From assembly GCA_964354345.1 (NCBI GenBank), contig CAYGZL010000163.1, forward strand, positions 1 to 8,814: a stretch of DNA of 8,814 bases. The letters run 5' to 3'. Position numbers and translations under genes: made by a program. The notes under the pieces were generated by a model. It saw only the letters and a list, made by a program, of their open reading frames with translations, made no database searches and was not told the origin of the DNA. Source of the stretch: CAYGZL01 sp964354345. GTDB taxonomy: Bacteria; Chloroflexota; Anaerolineae; Anaerolineales; UBA4823. Below, one piece after another: positions 7,168 to 8,814 of this stretch (within the stretch, counting starts at the first letter, position 1; each line of letters begins with the position of its first letter).

Positions 7168-7600
7168 AAACAATCCACTGCCTTGAAACAAGATTCCAAC
7201 AAGGTTATGTACCGGATACCCTGAAGCTGTAGATTGAACACCAACCCATCCATAAAAATCTGCATAATAAAGCATCAATTTGTCTGATGACGCGATGAAT
7301 ATCAACAATCGCCAGATCGAATTCTTCCTCAGAAAGTAGATAATTTTCTGCAGTAAATCCGGATTGAGGGCGCCCGAATGGCACATTAAAACAGTGGAAT
7401 CCGACTCACCCATACCCGGACGTACCTCCTCCAGTTGAGTGGTCAATCTCTCCTGCAGGTATATAACCTTTTAATCAGAGCCAGCCGCTCTTGACAGTGC
7501 TCAATCACTTTCTGCCATTCAGCGACATTGTTCTTCTTACCAATTCAAAACCATTATAATATTCTCTGTTATATTTTCTTATAAAGAAAGGAAACCTTCA
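7168..7600. other. gap without an intact gene; possible decayed minus-strand coding
   Basis: No intact gene is seen in these 433 bases. On the minus strand short segments read like coding sequence in different frames: one ending near 7448 contains NNVAEWQKVIEHCQERLALI, and another around 7220-7400 contains GFTAENYLLSEEEFDLAIVD. They are broken by stops and frame changes. A competing minus-strand frame, 7123-7446 from a TTG, is also open but recognisable as nothing. This may be the remains of one gene with frameshifts, or chance. The right end (7555-7600) holds TATAAT at 7555-7560 and AAAGGAAA before the ATG at 7601, the old expression signals of the next, broken gene. Confidence 0.3.
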
Positions 7601-7880
7601 ATGGCACTGACAGAGGAATGAAGACACCGCATCGAACGCTGGATCAGTGTGTTATGGCAGAACCTGTATCGTCCACTTGGCGCGATCGAATTAAGCGGAT
7701 ATGCCACTATCGCTCACATAACAGCCAATAGGTGCTGGAGCAAGAGTTTCAGCCGATGCCCCCTGGAACCAAGTGGGGGGCGAAATAGGAGTATGGTTGG
7801 TTCAAGGGAGAAGTCACGTTGCCTGAGGCAGCAACCGGTGAGCGGATCGTCGTGCGGCTCAAACCAGGTGGAGCAAAATA
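7601..7880 (+). pseudogene. remnant of a GH38 alpha-mannosidase 5' end
   Basis: Only the first roughly 93 codons remain of a protein that would be about 1000 residues. From the ATG the frame reads MALTEE, a TGA, then RHRIERWISVLWQNLYRPLG and IELSGYATIAHITAN. Near 7730-7736 it must shift frame to continue as VLEQEFQPMPPGTKWGAK, a TAG, then EYGWFKGEVTLPEAATGER and IVVRLKPGGA. Both stops sit where a Trp (TGG) is expected, W in EEWRHRI and W in WGAKWEYGWF. The pattern of a YRPLG block followed by PMPPGTKWGAKWEYGWF matches the N-terminus of bacterial alpha-mannosidases of glycoside hydrolase family 38, recalled from family knowledge. A ribosome site (AAAGGAAA) precedes the ATG. The similarity stops at about 7875-7880, where it meets the reversed antitoxin remnant. 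Confidence 0.72.
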
Positions 7881-8061
7881 TCGAAATCTTTTATGCGCTG
7901 CTGCTCCTCCAGAGCTTTCAACCGCCGGTATTCATCCGCCCCCATTAAAACCGCCAGCTTCCGGCCGCACCGGGAAATTACATAAATATTACCTGCACTG
8001 GCACGGTCAGCCAGCATAAGTAATTACTACGTGCATCTGCCAGGTTGAAAATTTCGCTCAT
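7859..8061 (-). pseudogene. frameshifted Phd/YefM-family antitoxin remnant
   Basis: From the ATG at 8061 the minus strand reads MSEIFNLADARSN, the start of a Phd/YefM antitoxin. One base appears to be missing near 8015-8020, and the product continues one frame over as LADRASAGNIYVISRCGRKL, AVLMGADEYRRLKALEEQQR and IKDFDILL before a TGA at 7859-7861. In the original frame the protein would stop about 28 codons in. The family binds DNA and neutralises a PIN, Doc or RelE-type toxin encoded just downstream. Here that position holds the mannosidase remnant, so no toxin is left. The last few codons before the TGA probably come from the joined sequence. AAAGGA upstream of the ATG and TTGACA (8113-8108) are leftover expression signals. 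A single base deletion could be an assembly error, but the missing partner supports decay. Confidence 0.75.
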
Positions 8062-8149
8062 CTTGTACAATCCTTTCACGACAAACTGTTCAACTCAGTA
8101 GCAAATATGTCAATTGCCCAAGCTGCGGTTTTTACAACCGCTGTGTTTT
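8062..8149. promoter_or_regulatory. short gap with antitoxin promoter relic
   Basis: Between the stop of the right-hand peptidase gene and the antitoxin start, the minus strand carries a consensus TTGACA (8113-8108) with only a weak -10 (AACAGT, 8090-8085) at 17 bases. AAAGGA and a small palindrome, TTGTACAA, lie just before the antitoxin ATG and could have been its ribosome site and autoregulatory operator. Confidence 0.3.
8125..8141 (-). terminator. hairpin after the right-hand peptidase gene
   Basis: GCGGTT (8125-8130) and AACCGC (8136-8141) pair around a 5-base loop, 8 bases after the peptidase stop codon on the minus strand. There is no T-run after it, so termination is only plausible. 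Confidence 0.35.
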
Positions 8150-8814
8150 CTACAGCCGCCGATTATATTTCTGCAAAATCGACAACACTCGCTCTACCGG
8201 CATGGCATACACCGTCAGACCTCCCTTGCCGGTCATCGTCTCGGCTGCGCAGAGCACATTGATCACCGCTTCCTCAACCGTCTGCGCCAATGCCTCGAAG
8301 AAAGGATTCATCCTCCAGTCATCGAAGGTGGTGACTTGGCGAAAGCCGTGTTCGTCTTCTTTGCCGAGATCTGCATTAGAGAAAGCGACAAATATATCGC
8401 CGGAAGAGTAGTGACTGACCACTCCGGTACGGGCCAACCCGATGGGCACCCGCCGGCACAGGCGCTTGAGCTGGTGGGGCAAGAGCGGCAGATCCGTAGC
8501 CACCACCACAATAATCGAGCTGTTTTTGGCCTGCTCTACCGGCGGTCGTTCAGGCAGCAAGTCTGGGATGTCTTTACCAACCGGCACACCGGCGATAGTC
8601 AGGTTTTCCCGGTCGCCGTGGTTGGCCTGCACCAGCGCACCCAGTGTGTACACCTGATCACCAACCGGGAGCTCGCGTGAGGCCGTGCCAATTCCACCTT
8701 TGAAATCGTAGCAGATCATCCCAGTGCCACCGCCGACATTGCCTTCCGGCACGCGACCGCCGCAGGCGCTTTCCAGAGCCTGGGTGACATGCTCTGCCTT
8801 GACATGAAAGCCGC
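8150..8814 (-). CDS. P1/DmpA-family (S58) aminopeptidase, C-terminal part, starts beyond right edge
   Basis: An open minus-strand frame enters from the right edge and ends at a TAG (8152-8150), giving 220 residues plus the stop. Family hallmarks follow in order: GFHVKAEHVTQALESA, VPEGNVGGGTGMICYDFKGG, IGTASRELPVG, TLGALVQANHG, NSSIIVVVATDLPLLPHQL and ARTGVVSHYSSGDIFVAFS. In this family the chain self-cleaves before a Ser that becomes the N-terminal nucleophile of the beta subunit; here it is most likely one of the paired serines of NSSIIVV (codons at 8516-8521), where many relatives have Gly-Ser. The C-terminal EALAQTVEEAVINVLCAAETMTG block is also typical. No stop or frameshift is seen, so this part is intact. 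It is not contiguous with the family member at the left edge, although both lie on the minus strand. Confidence 0.88.
   Translation of the reverse strand, partial: GFHVKAEHVTQALESACGGRVPEGNVGGGTGMICYDFKGGIGTASRELPVGDQVYTLGALVQANHGDRENLTIAGVPVGKDIPDLLPERPPVEQAKNSSIIVVVATDLPLLPHQLKRLCRRVPIGLARTGVVSHYSSGDIFVAFSNADLGKEDEHGFRQVTTFDDWRMNPFFEALAQTVEEAVINVLCAAETMTGKGGLTVYAMPVERVLSILQKYNRRL

Noticed and set aside
7123..7446. Minus-strand 107-codon frame starting at a TTG with AGGAG close by
   Set aside because: It overlaps the end of the surface protein gene, no family is recognisable, and another frame of the same strand looks more coding-like. Kept only as possible decayed material.
8114..8680. Plus-strand frame of 188 codons opposite the right-hand peptidase
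   Set aside because: The minus strand carries the unmistakable peptidase family motifs; the plus frame is its shadow. The same holds for 8202-8411 and 8442-8657.
1..8814. Window as one complete circular element through a single peptidase gene
   Set aside because: Although the frame would continue across the ends, about 100 conserved residues between the two halves are absent, so the ends are not adjacent.

Overview
The window looks like a stretch of a Chloroflexota genome, probably Anaerolineae or a relative. The support is a secreted protein with a long Thr/Pro-rich tail ending in a YLPIIWVKR-type terminus, a soluble GAF-GAF histidine kinase of the NarL/DesK class, and a relic of a GH38 alpha-mannosidase. 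This assignment comes from family resemblance alone. There are no rRNA or tRNA genes and no CRISPR array.

Left part (1-1079, minus strand): a 4'-phosphopantetheinyl transferase gene overlaps by 20 bases the start of a DmpA/P1-family (S58) aminopeptidase gene that runs off the left edge. A short divergent intergenic region with a TTTAC-N5-GTAAA palindrome separates this pair from the plus-strand genes.

Middle (1080-5727, plus strand): a cytoplasmic sensor kinase and a NarL/FixJ response regulator overlap by 29 bases and form one two-component operon, closed by a 15-bp-arm hairpin. A Tat-exported, CotA-like multicopper oxidase follows, with its own strong ribosome binding site and an upstream palindrome, ATTTACCT-N7-AGGTAAAT. 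This shares TTTAC/GTAAA half-sites with the palindrome ahead of the kinase gene. A simple working model is that the two-component system senses an intracellular small molecule or redox state and controls itself and the oxidase, but nothing here proves it.

Right of centre (5728-7167, plus strand): a second hairpin with a related CCGTAG core, then a secreted protein with a beta-sandwich/CBM-like N-domain, a roughly 230-residue Thr/Pro/Ser tail containing nearly three copies of an 84-bp tandem repeat, and a short conserved-looking C-terminus that may be a sorting signal.

Far right (7168-8814): about 1 kb of decayed DNA. It contains a GH38 alpha-mannosidase 5' remnant (two nonsense codons and a frameshift) abutting, in opposite orientation, a frameshifted Phd/YefM antitoxin remnant whose toxin is missing. 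Beyond it on the minus strand is the intact C-terminal two thirds of another DmpA/P1-family peptidase. The window therefore begins with the N-terminus and ends with the C-terminus of genes of the same family on the same strand. This suggests two paralogues or a large tandem duplication.
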